Assembly: GCA_002731275.1 (NCBI GenBank)
Contig: PCBK01000036.1
Coordinates: forward strand, 1 to 60,033
Length of the DNA stretch: 60,033 nucleotides
Reading direction: 5' to 3'
Origin: Deltaproteobacteria bacterium
GTDB lineage: Bacteria; Myxococcota_C; UBA6777
This document shows, in pieces, positions 8,848 through 18,568 of this stretch. Below the pieces are notes generated by a model. That model worked only from the letters and a program-made list of their open reading frames with translations. It was not told the origin of the DNA and did no database searches. How positions within the stretch are numbered: position 1 is the first letter of the stretch; every line of letters starts with the position of its first letter. Position numbers and translations under genes: made by a program.

Positions 8848-10719
8848 CTATTGGGAGATGATGTTGAACTCAACGCGACGGTTTTTCGCGCGGTTTTTAC
8901 GGCTGTTGTTCGGTACAAGTGGTTTTTCCATACCGTAACCTTCGGACTCAAGGCGACCAGCATCGATGCCTTTTTTCATCAGGAAACGACGAACCGATTT
9001 GGCGCGTCGTTGTGACAATCCTTTGTTGTACTTCTTCGAGCCAACGTTATCCGTGTGACCTTCGACACGAACGCGGATCTTGGGGAAGTTCTTGAGGACC
9101 GTGACGACCTGGTTGAGGACGGGGTAAGAGCGACGACGAATACGTGCACTTCCCGTTCTAAAGAAGATCTTCTTGAGGATCTGGATCGATTTCTTGGTCA
9201 CCTTGACCAAAACGACCTTCGGACAACCATTGCGTTCCTTCACACCAGGGACGTATGGACATTTGTCATCTGGATCGGGGATCTTGTCCTTGTCACTGTC
9301 AGGACAACCTTTGAACTCTTTGGGTCCTTTTTTCTTGGGACATCTGTCATCTTTATCGAGGACACCGTCACCATCAGTATCAGGCCATGGACAACCTTTG
9401 TTCTCTTTGGGGCCGGCTTTGTCGGGACATTTATCGACATTGTCTTTCAAGCCATCACCATCACGGTCCCCCCAAGGACAACCGTTGTTGCTCTTGGGAC
9501 CTTTTTTCTTGGGACACTTGTCGACATTGTCAGTCAAACCATCACCATCAGTGTCAGGCCATGGGCAACCTTTGTTCTCTTTGGGGCCGACTTTGTCGGG
9601 ACATTTATCGACGTTGTCTTTCAAGCCATCGCCATCACGGTCACCCCAAGGACAGCCCTGGTTTTCTTTGGGACCGTAAACTTTAGGACACTTATCAACA
9701 CTGTCCATCAAACCATCTTTGTCAGTGTCTTGATCACGTGGTGCCCACATAACGCCTGCAAAGACACGAAACTGTGGAGAACCGTAAGCCGCATAGAATG
9801 GAATCCCACCACCCACATTGATGGAGAGCGCGTTGTTGTTTTTGAGGGGGAAGATACGCACACCAAATAACAAGTCGAAGGGTGCGGAGTCAGTCTTGGC
9901 TTCTTCGAGTGTCGCCGCCCCTGCCAATTCACCGATAATATCGAGTCGATTTTTGATCACATGGACAGACACACCGAGCGAGTAATTCAACTCATGTTGC
10001 AAGACCAATGAGAGGAAGTCCGACTTTGGCATGTAACGGTAACCAAAGTTCAAGACGAGATCGAGGATACCGAAGTTTTTGCTCACCATCAGGCCTGCGT
10101 CGATGCTCACACCGTCTTCACCGTTGAAGTACTTTTTGGCACCTCCGAGCGAAGTAGGGAGGCTCAAAATCAATCGCAACGCGAGGTTGAGAAAGTGTTT
10201 TTTCTCGCGCAAGATCTGGCCTTTCACACCGAGCTTGATATCGCCAAGAAAGAATCCATCAGTCGACTTGCCGACATCGTCCTGTAAAAAGTTTCCTGCG
10301 TACTGTGGATCACTTGGAATCCCACCTGTCTGAAAAATCGTCATTGGGATCGCCAAGTAGACATCCAGAAAGTTGAGGATACCAAAACCAAAGGTCAGAT
10401 CAGCGGCAAACTGGTTGCCGATCAGCTCCCCTCCGTTGATGCGTGCACCATCTTGGGTGCGCAAGACGAGAGGATCTTTCGCGTAGTTAAACAACAAACC
10501 AACTGTGTACTTAAATTTACCAAGCGTTTTACCAGAGTCCGATTGAAACAAACCGTTGGGATCGTGCCAAGGACGAAATCGCTGTGCTGTAAATGCGGTC
10601 GCATCGTTGGATTGTGCGAGTGCTTCGCGTGCAGGGAAGAGACAAACTCCCATCACGAGCAAGAGCGCCGCCGCAGACAAAAAATGTCCTTTAAGGCGAT
10701 GAATTGGGAACTTCAACAT
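8848..10719 (-). CDS. OmpA-family outer-membrane protein with thrombospondin type 3 repeats
   Basis: A 623-residue protein that probably ties the outer membrane to peptidoglycan. A Sec signal peptide ends near AREALAQ (residue ~36). Residues ~40-330 look like a beta-barrel, with alternating hydrophobic strands. Residues ~335-490 are about six calcium-binding thrombospondin type 3 repeats of the form DxDxDGxxDxxDxCP (GDRDGDGLKDNVDKCP, PDTDGDGVLDKDDRCP). The C-terminal ~115 residues are an OmpA domain, with IRVRVEGHTDNVGS and RAKSVRRFLMKKGID. AAGGAG lies nine bases before the ATG. A single-gene unit is likely. Confidence 0.93.
   Translation of the reverse strand: MLKFPIHRLKGHFLSAAALLLVMGVCLFPAREALAQSNDATAFTAQRFRPWHDPNGLFQSDSGKTLGKFKYTVGLLFNYAKDPLVLRTQDGARINGGELIGNQFAADLTFGFGILNFLDVYLAIPMTIFQTGGIPSDPQYAGNFLQDDVGKSTDGFFLGDIKLGVKGQILREKKHFLNLALRLILSLPTSLGGAKKYFNGEDGVSIDAGLMVSKNFGILDLVLNFGYRYMPKSDFLSLVLQHELNYSLGVSVHVIKNRLDIIGELAGAATLEEAKTDSAPFDLLFGVRIFPLKNNNALSINVGGGIPFYAAYGSPQFRVFAGVMWAPRDQDTDKDGLMDSVDKCPKVYGPKENQGCPWGDRDGDGLKDNVDKCPDKVGPKENKGCPWPDTDGDGLTDNVDKCPKKKGPKSNNGCPWGDRDGDGLKDNVDKCPDKAGPKENKGCPWPDTDGDGVLDKDDRCPKKKGPKEFKGCPDSDKDKIPDPDDKCPYVPGVKERNGCPKVVLVKVTKKSIQILKKIFFRTGSARIRRRSYPVLNQVVTVLKNFPKIRVRVEGHTDNVGSKKYNKGLSQRRAKSVRRFLMKKGIDAGRLESEGYGMEKPLVPNNSRKNRAKNRRVEFNIISQ
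9370..9655. repeat. 174-bp tandem duplication inside the TSP3 region
   Basis: Within the OmpA-type gene, about 105 bp starting near 9371 recur with few changes from about 9545, a period of 174 bp or 58 codons. The repeat spans two thrombospondin units. The near identity at silent positions indicates recent duplication or gene conversion, so repeat number may vary between strains. Confidence 0.7.
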
Positions 10720-11119
10720 TGAGTGTACTCCTTCTTTATGGGAAACAATAAAACCACATCTATGTGAGAAATGATGGCTTGGGTCGCATCGAAAAATAGG
10801 TTTCCTTTACGAGCTATTATCCAATGAAAGTGAAACATTGCAAAAAAAACGCATGTTCACTTCACAGAACACTTTTCTGCTTTTCCACATGGGGACCTCT
10901 CTAGAGATGAACGATTGAATGTGTTGCCTTGTTTTGTGATTAGAAAAACGTCTCATCAACAAAAACATTTACTATCTCGTGAAAAAAAAAAGGCTACAGC
11001 AATGTATTGTCCAAAAGAGAAACAATAGCTGTAGCCGCCCATATCGAGAAGCAAAAGAGAAGGAATATGGCCTTAAAAAGGCGAGTCGCCAACAACCCAC
11101 CCCTTATGTTTAGGGGGGG
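10720..11119. other. Intergenic region between hutU and the OmpA-type gene
   Basis: No gene is seen. The hutU-proximal part holds a terminator (10982-11036) and a G/C-rich imperfect hairpin just after the hutU stop (about 11090-11120, CCACCCCT/AGGGGGGG). The rest is A/T-rich and likely carries the promoter of the OmpA-type gene. Confidence 0.55.
10982..11036 (-). terminator. Rho-independent terminator of hutU
   Basis: Read on the minus strand, GGCTACAGC (11036-11028) pairs with GCTGTAGCC (11000-10992), with an inner TATTGT/ACAATA extension. It is followed at once by a run of about ten T. It lies downstream of the urocanate hydratase stop. Confidence 0.85.
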
Positions 11120-13150
11120 TTATTTATCACCCTCTGAAAACGAGAGTGAGTCGAGAAGTGTATCCTCGACAGGTTGGGGCATAGTAAAGCGCAGTCTTGG
11201 TTCCTTCTCCATTGCACGCTCGATGGCAGAGAGCGCGCTGGGATTTCGTGCCCATGCGCGTCTCGCGATGCCGTTATTGACATCCCAGTGAAGCATCATT
11301 TCGAGGCGTCGTTCGGCCTCAGGTGTTCCATCGAGTAGCAAGCCAAAGCCGCCGTTCATGGCCTTGCCCCACCCGACACCACCGCCATTATGAATACTCA
11401 CCCAAGTCGCTCCACGGAGTGCATCGCCGATGACGTTTTGGATGGCCATATCCGCACAATGTTGGCTGCCATCGTAGATATTCGCGGTCTCTCTGTACGG
11501 AGAATCCGTCCCGCTGACGTCGTGGTGATCGCGTCCTAAGACAACAGGTGCGCTGAGCCTTCCTTCTCGAATGGCGTCGTTAAACGCCCTTGCGATATCG
11601 ATACGGCCCTGTGCATCGGCGTAAAGGATACGAGCCTTTGACCCCACGGTCATCTTATTCGCACCAGCTTGCTCGATCCACCGGAGGTTATCGACAATTT
11701 GTGCGCGGATATCTTCGGGCGCTGTGTCCAGATGTGATCGCAACACATCTGCGGCGATCTTGTCGGAGACTTCAAGATCTTCTTCAGTGTTGCTGCACAC
11801 CACCCAACGAAAGGGTCCAAATCCGTAGTCGAAATAGAACGGCCCCATAATATCTTCGACATAGGAAGTGTATGAGAATCGGCCATCTTCCTTGACGACC
11901 CCCTCAGCTCCAGCGGCATGTGCCTGCACCAGAAAGGAGTTCCCATAATCCCAAAAGTACATTCCTCTTTTGGCAAGTGTATCCACCGCCGCATAGTGTC
12001 GACGAAGTGAGGACTGCACTTCTTTTTTAAACAGCTCGGGATCGGCTTTGAGCATCTGGTTTGCGTCATCAAAGCTGATACCGGTAGGGTAGTAACCACC
12101 AGACCACGGATTATGAAGCGACGTCTGGTCCGACCCTAACTCAATCGGCATATCTTTTTGCACCAAAAACTCCCAGAGGTCAACAATATTTCCATGATAT
12201 GCGATAGAGAGCGGTTCTCTTTGACGTTTTGCTTTCTCAACGCGTAACAACAGCGCGTCGAGATCGGTCTCGATTTCCTGCACCCACCCTTGCGCATGAC
12301 GTTTTGCGATGGCCTTTTCGTTGACTTCTGCGATCACACCTACGGCACCTGCGATCACTGCAGCTTTGGCTTGCGCGCCACTCATCCCACCGAGACCCGA
12401 GGAGAGAAAACACTTCCCTCGCAGATCATCTTCGGGGTTCAATCCGAGGTACAATCGACCTGCGTTCAAGATCGTGATGGTCGTCCCGTGTACGATCCCT
12501 TGTGGTCCAATGTACATAAAGCTCCCTGCGGTCATCTGTCCGTACATCGTCGCGCCAAGTGACGCCAACCGCTCGTAATCATCGACAGAACCAAAATCTG
12601 AGAGCACCATCCCGTTTGTGATCACGACCCTCGGTGCGTCGGGATGTGAGGGAAACAATCCCATCGGATGGCCCGAGTACAGCACCAAGGTTTGCTCATC
12701 TGTCATCTGGGAGAGATACTGCATTGTAAGTAGGTATTGTCCCCAGTTTTGGAACACAGAGCCATTGCCACCGTATGTGATCAGCTCATGTGGGTGTTGC
12801 GCAACAGCGGGATCGAGGTTGTTGTGGATCATCATCATGATGGCAGCGGCTTGCTTAGAGCGTGCAGGGTACGCGTCGATGTGTCGAGCATACATCTCGT
12901 ACCCATCGGGACGAAAGCGCTTTGCGTAGATACGACCGTAGGTCTCGAGTTCTTTGGCGAACTCGGGAGCGAGGGTCTCATGAAGATGGGGTGGGAAGTA
13001 GCGCAGCGCGTTGGCGACAGCGAGCTTTTTTCCGGCTTCGTCGAGGACCAAAACGCGTGCGGGAGCATGACTGATATCCCCGAGCTCAGGGGGAAAAGGA
13101 GGGAGCTCTTGAGGGATACCTTGTGCGACCAATGAGTGAAATGAGGTCAT
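11120..13150 (-). CDS. hutU: Urocanate hydratase
   Basis: Converts urocanate to imidazolone propionate in histidine breakdown, using tightly bound NAD. The 676 residues are the long form of the family, with an extended N-terminus as in animal urocanase; many bacterial forms are near 555. Clear family stretches include NALRYFPP, ITYGGNGSVFQNWGQY, TLVLYSGHPMG, MYIGPQGIVHGTT, GLGGMSGAQAKA, the Cys-containing YDGSQHCADMAIQN and SIHNGGGVGWGKAMNGG. No other hut gene is in the window, so the pathway genes are scattered here. A strong terminator follows. Confidence 0.97.
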   Translation of the reverse strand: MTSFHSLVAQGIPQELPPFPPELGDISHAPARVLVLDEAGKKLAVANALRYFPPHLHETLAPEFAKELETYGRIYAKRFRPDGYEMYARHIDAYPARSKQAAAIMMMIHNNLDPAVAQHPHELITYGGNGSVFQNWGQYLLTMQYLSQMTDEQTLVLYSGHPMGLFPSHPDAPRVVITNGMVLSDFGSVDDYERLASLGATMYGQMTAGSFMYIGPQGIVHGTTITILNAGRLYLGLNPEDDLRGKCFLSSGLGGMSGAQAKAAVIAGAVGVIAEVNEKAIAKRHAQGWVQEIETDLDALLLRVEKAKRQREPLSIAYHGNIVDLWEFLVQKDMPIELGSDQTSLHNPWSGGYYPTGISFDDANQMLKADPELFKKEVQSSLRRHYAAVDTLAKRGMYFWDYGNSFLVQAHAAGAEGVVKEDGRFSYTSYVEDIMGPFYFDYGFGPFRWVVCSNTEEDLEVSDKIAADVLRSHLDTAPEDIRAQIVDNLRWIEQAGANKMTVGSKARILYADAQGRIDIARAFNDAIREGRLSAPVVLGRDHHDVSGTDSPYRETANIYDGSQHCADMAIQNVIGDALRGATWVSIHNGGGVGWGKAMNGGFGLLLDGTPEAERRLEMMLHWDVNNGIARRAWARNPSALSAIERAMEKEPRLRFTMPQPVEDTLLDSLSFSEGDK

Positions 13151-13310
13151 ACCATTCTCCTTATATTCTCATAACATACACAGATACATCGAGGATGTTG
13201 ACAAGGATAAAGATCATTCCATCCACGCGCAAGCGCTCTTTTGCCGGAGCATATAGAAAGAGAGCTTACATAGTGAATGGTTGCAAACAAAAAGATGGGT
13301 GTGAAAACAA

Positions 13311-14717
13311 TCAGCGTGAGGGGGGTTTCGTGGGTTGAGAAGCAGGCACAGAAGCGGGTTTGGATGAGGGTGCTTTTCGAGCATCGACACGACGTACAGG
13401 AGGCGCTGTTCGGCGTTTTGCGGGAGCAACACGTTGGGCAGGTGCCGTAGTGGAACGCTTCACGGGAGGCTGTGTACGCCTCGCGGGCGGGGGTGTGCGG
13501 CGCGTGTTTGCAGCGGGCTTTGTAGAAGGTGCGCTTCTTTTGGTAGGCGCGACACATCTGGTTGAGCCTGCTTTTGCGTTGGCTTCACAACGCGCAACGG
13601 GTGCCTTGGAGCGAGTCTGTACCATCGATCGAGTCGGTGCTTTTGTGCGACTCTTTGTGGATTGTCGTACACGAGACTGTGTGGGGACACGTCGTGCAGG
13701 TGTACGTCCAGCGATCGTGGTTTGTCGTCTTTCATCGGGTTTGCTCTGGTGTTCCCGAGCAGGAGGATGATGGACGACGTGTCGTTTGGTCGTGTTGTGT
13801 GCGAGCTGCCGACGAGCGGGTGACTCTTCGTGGCTGTACCAGCCTGCGAGGTACCCCATCGCAAACAAGAGCACAACCATCGTCGCATAGTAAACGTACC
13901 CACCGACCTGATCATCGAATTCTTGCCACTCTTCAGCCATTTCGAGCGGTGCGGACTCTCCAAACGCGAGCATCTGGACCGTTACGTTATCATTTCCACC
14001 GGCATCGTTGGCAGCCTGGACGAGATTATCAGTGATTTTATCGAGCGGGCCATCTTCCACCAGCTCGATAATTTTCTCGTCTGTAATCTCACCATGAAGC
14101 CCATCGGAGCAGAGGATATAACGATCACCAGGGAGGAGCTTTTTGGGGGGTCCCATCAGCTCGACATAGAGAGGATGCTCACTTCCAAGCACCCGAGAGA
14201 GAACGTTTTGGCGAGGGTGATTTCGAGCTTCTTCTTCAGTGAGAATGCCCGCTTCAACAAGCCTTTGAACAGCTGAGTGGTCGCGCGTACACCGATGTAA
14301 CACACCATCGCGATAGAGGTAGATCCGACTATCACCAACGTGCGCAGCGAAGACAAAACCGTTGAGGGAGAGGACACACACACATGTCGTCCCCATCCCT
14401 GTCAGGGAAGGTTCTTCACGTGCGCGTTCGAGGATACGACTGGCTGCGAGCTCAATCGCTTCCCGCAGGGCGACGTCTGGTTCCATGTTGGGATCGTCTT
14501 GGAAGTAATCGACGATCTCCCGGACGGCAATACTGGAAGCGACCTGCCCCCCACTTGCACCCCCCATCCCATCGGCAACGACGAGAAGGTGAGCATCCTG
14601 GTAGGGGATTTGACTGAGCTTGATGTAGCCCATAGAATCTTGGTTTTCGTGACGCCGACGGCCGATGTCAGTGCTTTGATAGACTTCGATGGAAGGCGAG
14701 GGGGTAGCTTTGGACAT
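13311..14717 (-). CDS. PPM-type Ser/Thr protein phosphatase with membrane anchor and basic/proline tail
   Basis: A 468-residue PP2C-family metal-dependent phosphatase. The metal-binding motifs are intact: RRRHENQDS (residues ~18-26), VVADGMGG (~47-54), CSDGLHGEI (~198-206) and GGNDNVTV (~230-237). A single membrane helix at ~273-292 (YYATMVVLLFAMGYLAG) places the catalytic domain in the cytoplasm. The ~170-residue tail beyond it is Arg/Lys/Pro/Ala/Thr-rich with repeated PTRS/APxRR units and should lie in the periplasm, possibly touching the wall. Such phosphatases usually oppose Hanks-type kinases; none is in the window. GAGG precedes the ATG, and the TerB-like gene ends 13 bases upstream, suggesting one operon. 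Confidence 0.92.
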   Translation of the reverse strand: MSKATPSPSIEVYQSTDIGRRRHENQDSMGYIKLSQIPYQDAHLLVVADGMGGASGGQVASSIAVREIVDYFQDDPNMEPDVALREAIELAASRILERAREEPSLTGMGTTCVCVLSLNGFVFAAHVGDSRIYLYRDGVLHRCTRDHSAVQRLVEAGILTEEEARNHPRQNVLSRVLGSEHPLYVELMGPPKKLLPGDRYILCSDGLHGEITDEKIIELVEDGPLDKITDNLVQAANDAGGNDNVTVQMLAFGESAPLEMAEEWQEFDDQVGGYVYYATMVVLLFAMGYLAGWYSHEESPARRQLAHNTTKRHVVHHPPAREHQSKPDERRQTTIAGRTPARRVPTQSRVRQSTKSRTKAPTRSMVQTRSKAPVARCEANAKAGSTRCVAPTKRSAPSTKPAANTRRTPPPARRTQPPVKRSTTAPAQRVAPAKRRTAPPVRRVDARKAPSSKPASVPASQPTKPPSR

Positions 14718-14730
14718 CCTGGAGCCTCAA

Positions 14731-15777
14731 CTAGATCATGGAGGGGCGGGATCTTTTGAACGATTTCATCTGTTCAATGGCACCCTGGTTGCTATCGATG
14801 AATGTCTTCATCTCATTTTGGATTTGCTGGAACTGTTCTTCGTTAAGTCCGAAAGCTTTGCTTGTTTGGTACAAAAACTTACGTTCTTTGTTATCTTGCG
14901 TGCCGTCGATCAGCGAAGCGATCACGAGCTGGCGCAGGACGAACATCTTAGTATCTTCTCCCGCGAATTTTTTGGCAAATTCTTTGGGGACAGAAGGTGT
15001 GATCATGAGATTGAGGAGTTTGCGCTTGGGTTTTTTCTCAAGGCGCAGCATCTCAATTTGCTTTTTGATCAGGTTGCGCTCTTCGGCTTCGAGCAGTCCA
15101 TTGGACCATGCGAGAGCGATGAGGGCTTCGATACAATGGATACGATCACCTTGGATCTCGGCAAAGACCTGCTCAACTTCGTGACGCTGGAGTCTTTCGT
15201 CATCGTGAAGTGCGAGTCCGAGGAGCCCCATCAGACGAATATCAAAATAGCTGATACCTTGGTTGACAGGGAGCGCGAGGAGGGGATCTTTTTTCAGGAT
15301 CGCGCGCTCTTTTAAGGAAGCACCGAGAGGCACAAAGTGCTCTTCGAGAGAGGCAGAAAACTCAGTAATGTCGCGTTGACCAGAGGTGACTTCACGCCAT
15401 GCATGGGCCCACGCATCCACCTGCTCCATCTGTCCAAGGCTTGCCCACCACAACATCACCAACGCAAGGCGTCCATAATCACCATGGATAGGACGACCAA
15501 GAGCCACTGCCACATCGAGAACGATCTCAGCTTGGTGGCGGAGCGTTGAGAGAAATTTGATCGACGCGAAATCTTGCTCAAGTGAGATCGTCGGATCGAG
15601 TGTGGGCAGACAATTGGTCGCGCCACGTCTCATCAAGCTCTCATTGACCGCAGCCAAACCACGATCTTCTGTGGGCAGCTGACCAGCGATCGACTGGGCA
15701 TTTTCGATGTTGTATTCTTCAAGGACGAGATCAAGAAAACTTTTCAGCCAATCTTGTTGATCGAGCGATATGCTCAT
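14731..15777 (-). CDS. TerB-like helical protein, operon partner of the phosphatase
   Basis: A 348-residue cytoplasmic protein. The C-terminal half shows two stretches typical of TerB/DjlA-type helical domains: CIEALIALAWSNGLLEAEERNLI (~210-232) and VLRQLVIASLIDGTQDNKERKFL (~282-304), each with an acidic DG/NG-x-x-x-x-E-x turn. The N-terminal half is unassigned. The ATG at 15777 is preferred because AAAGGAG lies eight bases before it; the GTG at 15783 is too close. It sits 13 bases before the PPM phosphatase gene and is probably co-transcribed. A link to envelope-stress signalling is inferred. Confidence 0.75.
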   Translation of the reverse strand: MSISLDQQDWLKSFLDLVLEEYNIENAQSIAGQLPTEDRGLAAVNESLMRRGATNCLPTLDPTISLEQDFASIKFLSTLRHQAEIVLDVAVALGRPIHGDYGRLALVMLWWASLGQMEQVDAWAHAWREVTSGQRDITEFSASLEEHFVPLGASLKERAILKKDPLLALPVNQGISYFDIRLMGLLGLALHDDERLQRHEVEQVFAEIQGDRIHCIEALIALAWSNGLLEAEERNLIKKQIEMLRLEKKPKRKLLNLMITPSVPKEFAKKFAGEDTKMFVLRQLVIASLIDGTQDNKERKFLYQTSKAFGLNEEQFQQIQNEMKTFIDSNQGAIEQMKSFKRSRPSMI

Positions 15778-16270
15778 ATCCACGACTCCTTTGTCATCTT
15801 GGGGGGCAGGTACGTACTCTCTACATCAACCATTTTCGTCGGAAAATGTGTGTGGAACGGGTAAAATCAGCGATGCACACAATCAACACACGTGCACATG
15901 TAAGACTATCTCTGAAAGAAGGTGTCACAACAGGACACGCGTGCTCGCTCATCTCCCCATAAAAAGCAAGGGCTGTATCCCTCGTTGGTTACGGGAATAA
16001 GGAGAAAAATGAGACCCCCTGTAGGGTGAAAGACACCTTCAAATGTCCACAACGAAAAAAAACTGTATCCCAAGGTCATCCCAATTGCAAGTAGAAAGAC
16101 GATGATCGTCGCTTTCTTTCTCCCGATATCCTGAAACATTCACTTCGCGTCCCCTACCCTCTCTTGCCTTGGGGACGTTGTGCTCCAAAGACAGCCACTA
16201 TGTTGAACACATAACAAACTGACAACAAAAAAGATTTGAGGTTGGAGATCACAGGAGATATGAGGTGTTC
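15778..16270. other. Intergenic stretch between moxR and the TerB-like gene
   Basis: Only one small minus-strand frame (15906-16139) looks possible. The remainder should carry the promoter of the TerB-like/phosphatase operon, but no clean promoter is recognised. Confidence 0.45.
15906..16139 (-). CDS. Possible small membrane protein
   Basis: A 77-residue frame. Residues ~10-30 (ATIIVFLLAIGMTLGYSFFSLW) would make a membrane helix, and GGLIFLLIPV a second short one. AGGGG lies about ten bases before the ATG. The basic N-terminus followed by a hydrophobic span is protein-like, but the C-terminal third looks random and no family is recognised. It may be spurious. Confidence 0.3.
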   Translation of the reverse strand: MFQDIGRKKATIIVFLLAIGMTLGYSFFSLWTFEGVFHPTGGLIFLLIPVTNEGYSPCFLWGDERARVSCCDTFFQR

Positions 16271-17293
16271 TCAGGGGACATCGAGGTGGTTCAATACATG
16301 GATCAAGAGATCGTCACTGCTCAACTCATCGGCCTGGGCTTCGTAGCTGAGTGAGATACGGTGTCGCAAGACATCTCTCGCGACGATTTTCACATCATCG
16401 GGGATGACGTAGCACCGTCGTGAGAGGATCGCGTGGCTTCGCGCGGCGAGATTTAACGCCAACGTCGCACGTGGTGAAGCACCATGCTCGATATAGTGTG
16501 CAAGTGAACGTGTCGAGCCATTTTTACGACGATATGCGAGTCCGTACTTTTCGGGCTCACGTGTGCAAAAAATCAGATCGACGATGTACTCTTTGATCTT
16601 GGGATCGATGTGAATTTGTTTCACGAGTTGTTGTGCCGCTTGCAGGTGCTGGAGCGGCATGACAGCTTGTAATTGCGCGGTAGGTCGTTCGATCATCCTG
16701 TCCATGATCTGAAGTTCTTCGCTGCGACTGGGATAATCGAGCAGCAGCTTCAACATAAAACGATCCACCTGTGCCTCAGGCAAGGGATATGTCCCCTCTT
16801 GTTCGACGGGGTTTTGGGTCGCCATCACCAAGAACGGATCGGGCAGCGCGTATGTCTGCTCACCGATCGTCACCTGCTTCTCCTGCATCGCTTCGAGCAG
16901 CGCGGACTGGACCTTTGCAGGTGCCCGGTTGATCTCATCAGCGAGGACGATATTGGTGAACACAGGACCGAACTTGGGGACAAACTGGTGCGCCTGCTGG
17001 TCGTACAGCTGAGTCCCTAGAATATCCGCAGGCAAAAGGTCCGGTGTAAATTGAACGCGCTGAAATTGTAACGATAGACAGGTAGACAACGTCTGTAGTG
17101 TGAGCGTCTTGGCCAAGCCGGGTACACCTTCGAGCAAGATGTGTCCACGGCTTAACAATCCAATCAAGATCTTTTGAAGAAGATCGCGTTGGCCCACAAT
17201 GACCTTACCGATCTCGTCCATCAGACGATCGAGCAGTTGGCTGACTTGTTCAACTTGCTGTTGAAGCTGTTGTGTTTCTGGCGGCATGGTCAT
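16271..17293 (-). CDS. MoxR-family AAA+ ATPase
   Basis: A 340-residue AAA+ chaperone-like ATPase, the usual length for the MoxR (APE2220/MoxR proper) group. Walker A is GVPGLAKT (~57-64), Walker B LADEINRAP (~121-129), and the MoxR hallmark ATQNPVEQEGTYPLPEAQ is at ~160-177 with DRFMLKL after it. MoxR proteins usually work with DUF58 and VWA proteins to mature or assemble complexes. No DUF58 gene is beside it here. A VWA protein at 44499 is far away, so a partnership would be a guess. It lies 12 bases downstream of sppA and is likely in its operon. Confidence 0.93.
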   Translation of the reverse strand: MTMPPETQQLQQQVEQVSQLLDRLMDEIGKVIVGQRDLLQKILIGLLSRGHILLEGVPGLAKTLTLQTLSTCLSLQFQRVQFTPDLLPADILGTQLYDQQAHQFVPKFGPVFTNIVLADEINRAPAKVQSALLEAMQEKQVTIGEQTYALPDPFLVMATQNPVEQEGTYPLPEAQVDRFMLKLLLDYPSRSEELQIMDRMIERPTAQLQAVMPLQHLQAAQQLVKQIHIDPKIKEYIVDLIFCTREPEKYGLAYRRKNGSTRSLAHYIEHGASPRATLALNLAARSHAILSRRCYVIPDDVKIVARDVLRHRISLSYEAQADELSSDDLLIHVLNHLDVP

Positions 17294-17305
17294 GTGTACA
17301 CTCTC

Positions 17306-18367
17306 TTATTTGCTCGACGTGGGATGCCAGAGGTAGTAAGCCTTGGGTGTCGTCCAATCGAGCATCGTGTCGATGGAGATCTTGCGGGACTTCTTGAGCT
17401 CTGCAGGCAACTTCGCGTAACTCTTAAACAGATCAAAGAAATTGACCTGTCGTTTATAACGCACATAACGTGCATTTTTCAAACCGGCGAGCTTGAGCAA
17501 GGACTTGAGCGCCTGCTGGCGGTAGCTGATCCCATCGATGAGTTTGAGCTTTTTGGCCTGCTTTGCGCTAAACACACGGCCATCAGCAAAGGCTGACACC
17601 TCTTTCGTAGGTAACTTTCGCCACTTCGCAACGATACCTACAAAGCGCGTGTGCATCTCATCAACGATGTCCTTGAGGATCTTTTTGTGACTCTCCTGGA
17701 CTGGAGCATACGGTGACAACAACGCTTTGTTCTCCTTAGAAGCGATCGTCACCCCCTGGATACCGATCTTTTCCATCATCTTGGAGAAGTTCAATGTGGA
17801 GATGATCACCCCGATGCTCCCGGTGATGGTTGTCGGGTGAGCGTAGACCTTGTTGGCTGGTACGCCCATGTAGACGCAACCAGACGCACATGTATCTCCC
17901 ATCAACAGGACGATGGGCTTTTTGCTCTTACGCAGCTTGACCATCGCTTGGTAGATTTTATCACTCGCGGTCACACTGCCGCCAGGAGAGTTGATCTCGA
18001 TAAACACACCTTTGACGGACGCATCCCGACGCGCACGTCGAAGCTGCTTGACCAGGATACGCGCAGACGCTGTATCCGAATACGACGTTGGGCGCCCTGT
18101 GATGGTCCCGTCCACCTGGATCATCGCGATCTTGTTCGCGCCTTTTCCCGACACCCAGGCCTCTTCATAGCGACCTCGCTTGTTGGACTTGGTGCTCGAC
18201 GTCGCGCTCACAATCACCAGCAACACAAGGTTAAACACCAGGCTGGCGGAGAGCAAACAACCCAGCGGACTCATGCAACCAGAAGAGCTCTTCTTTTGCT
18301 TGGGTGCGCCAGGTGGACCAAATGACGAACCCGGTGGGACGTGCATACGGGGTGGCTGTTGTTCCAT
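17306..18367 (-). CDS. sppA: Signal peptide peptidase SppA (S49 family)
   Basis: A 353-residue membrane serine protease that clears leftover signal peptides. The ATG at 18367, with AAGGAAAG eight bases upstream, is chosen over a longer frame. A proline-rich cytoplasmic N-terminus is followed by a membrane helix at ~34-55 (LLSASLVFNLVLLVIVSA). The S49 core has EINSPGGSVTAS (~120-131), the nucleophile Ser in TCASGCVYMG (~155-164), TGSIGVI, and the general-base Lys in IASKENKALLSPYAP (~205). It is the short one-domain form. Divergent from the LRR gene at 18569, with about 200 bases for two promoters. Confidence 0.93.
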   Translation of the reverse strand: MEQQPPRMHVPPGSSFGPPGAPKQKKSSSGCMSPLGCLLSASLVFNLVLLVIVSATSSTKSNKRGRYEEAWVSGKGANKIAMIQVDGTITGRPTSYSDTASARILVKQLRRARRDASVKGVFIEINSPGGSVTASDKIYQAMVKLRKSKKPIVLLMGDTCASGCVYMGVPANKVYAHPTTITGSIGVIISTLNFSKMMEKIGIQGVTIASKENKALLSPYAPVQESHKKILKDIVDEMHTRFVGIVAKWRKLPTKEVSAFADGRVFSAKQAKKLKLIDGISYRQQALKSLLKLAGLKNARYVRYKRQVNFFDLFKSYAKLPAELKKSRKISIDTMLDWTTPKAYYLWHPTSSK

Positions 18368-18568
18368 ATTCTTTCCTTCTTGAGAGGTGGATAAGATGTG
18401 TCGAAAATTCCTCTTTCTCGTAATAGATTCGAGGGAAAGTGTCAATCGTCCTCTCGGAAATGAACCAGCCACACACCCCCAACATCATGGGCTGCCTCCC
18501 AACCAAACGACGACCCTATTTTTAGAGCGAGCCCGCACCCAGCGACGAAAAAGCAAGGAGCACAGCAC

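Noticed and set aside
9055-9870. Long plus-strand frame of 271 codons opposite the OmpA-type gene
   Set aside because: It is antisense to the thrombospondin repeats; its Thr/Ile-rich repetitive product is a shadow of the repeated coding sequence.
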